Of a DNA stretch of 6,728 nt, positions 6,710 through 6,728 are shown piece after piece. Origin of the DNA: Flavihumibacter sp. (GTDB lineage: Bacteria > Bacteroidota > Bacteroidia > Chitinophagales > Chitinophagaceae); assembly GCA_025455285.1 (NCBI GenBank), contig JALOMU010000091.1, positions 1 to 6,728 of the forward strand. Direction: 5' to 3'. Each line of letters begins with the position of its first letter. Positions within the stretch are counted from its first letter, which is position 1. The translations under genes and the position numbers were made by a program. The notes beneath the pieces were generated by a model. That model had not been told where the DNA came from. It saw only the letters and a program-made list of their open reading frames with translations, and searched no databases.

Positions 6710-6728
6710 TAAACATCCCCGGAAGAGC

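Noticed and set aside
1..6728. CRISPR array, insertion sequence, tRNA or phage remnant
   Set aside because: No regularly spaced repeats, terminal inverted repeats with a transposase, or cloverleaf-like sequence were seen; the window is filled by housekeeping and efflux genes.

Overview
The window looks like ordinary chromosomal DNA of a member of the Bacteroidota, probably near the Chitinophagaceae/Sphingobacteriia. The evidence is the protein style (a lipoprotein efflux adaptor, an HAE1 pump and PurK of Bacteroidota type), the scarcity of Shine-Dalgarno sequences before the genes, and a TAnnTTTG-type -7 promoter element in the main intergenic region. GC content is moderate, roughly mid-40s by eye. 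The family-level placement is inference only.

Layout, left to right. Bases 1-3005 (minus strand) hold a large inner-membrane RND efflux permease of the HAE1 (AcrB/MexB) type. It is nearly complete, but its C-terminus runs off the left edge. Six bases upstream of it, also on the minus strand, is its periplasmic adaptor (membrane fusion protein), 4082-3012, a predicted lipoprotein. The two form an adaptor-pump operon. No outer-membrane TolC-type factor is in view, and it may lie past the left edge. After a 164-bp gap comes purK on the minus strand (5368-4247), which encodes N5-carboxyaminoimidazole ribonucleotide synthase of purine biosynthesis. A 213-bp intergenic region (5369-5581) separates purK from the divergent plus-strand gene hpd (5582-6709), 4-hydroxyphenylpyruvate dioxygenase of tyrosine degradation. 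The last 19 bases after hpd show no feature.

The genes fall into three unrelated functional units: multidrug-type efflux (adaptor plus pump), purine synthesis (purK, without purE beside it), and tyrosine catabolism (hpd). All catalytic or ion-coupling residues that I could check are present, and I saw no frameshift, insertion sequence, CRISPR array, tRNA or rRNA.

The least explained stretch is the purK-hpd intergenic region. It holds a good TAnnTTTG element placed four bases before an ATG that opens a 32-codon ORF, two perfect palindromes (12 bp and 10 bp) whose centres are exactly 32 bp apart, and a 9-bp direct repeat. I see no convincing new multi-gene system in this window.
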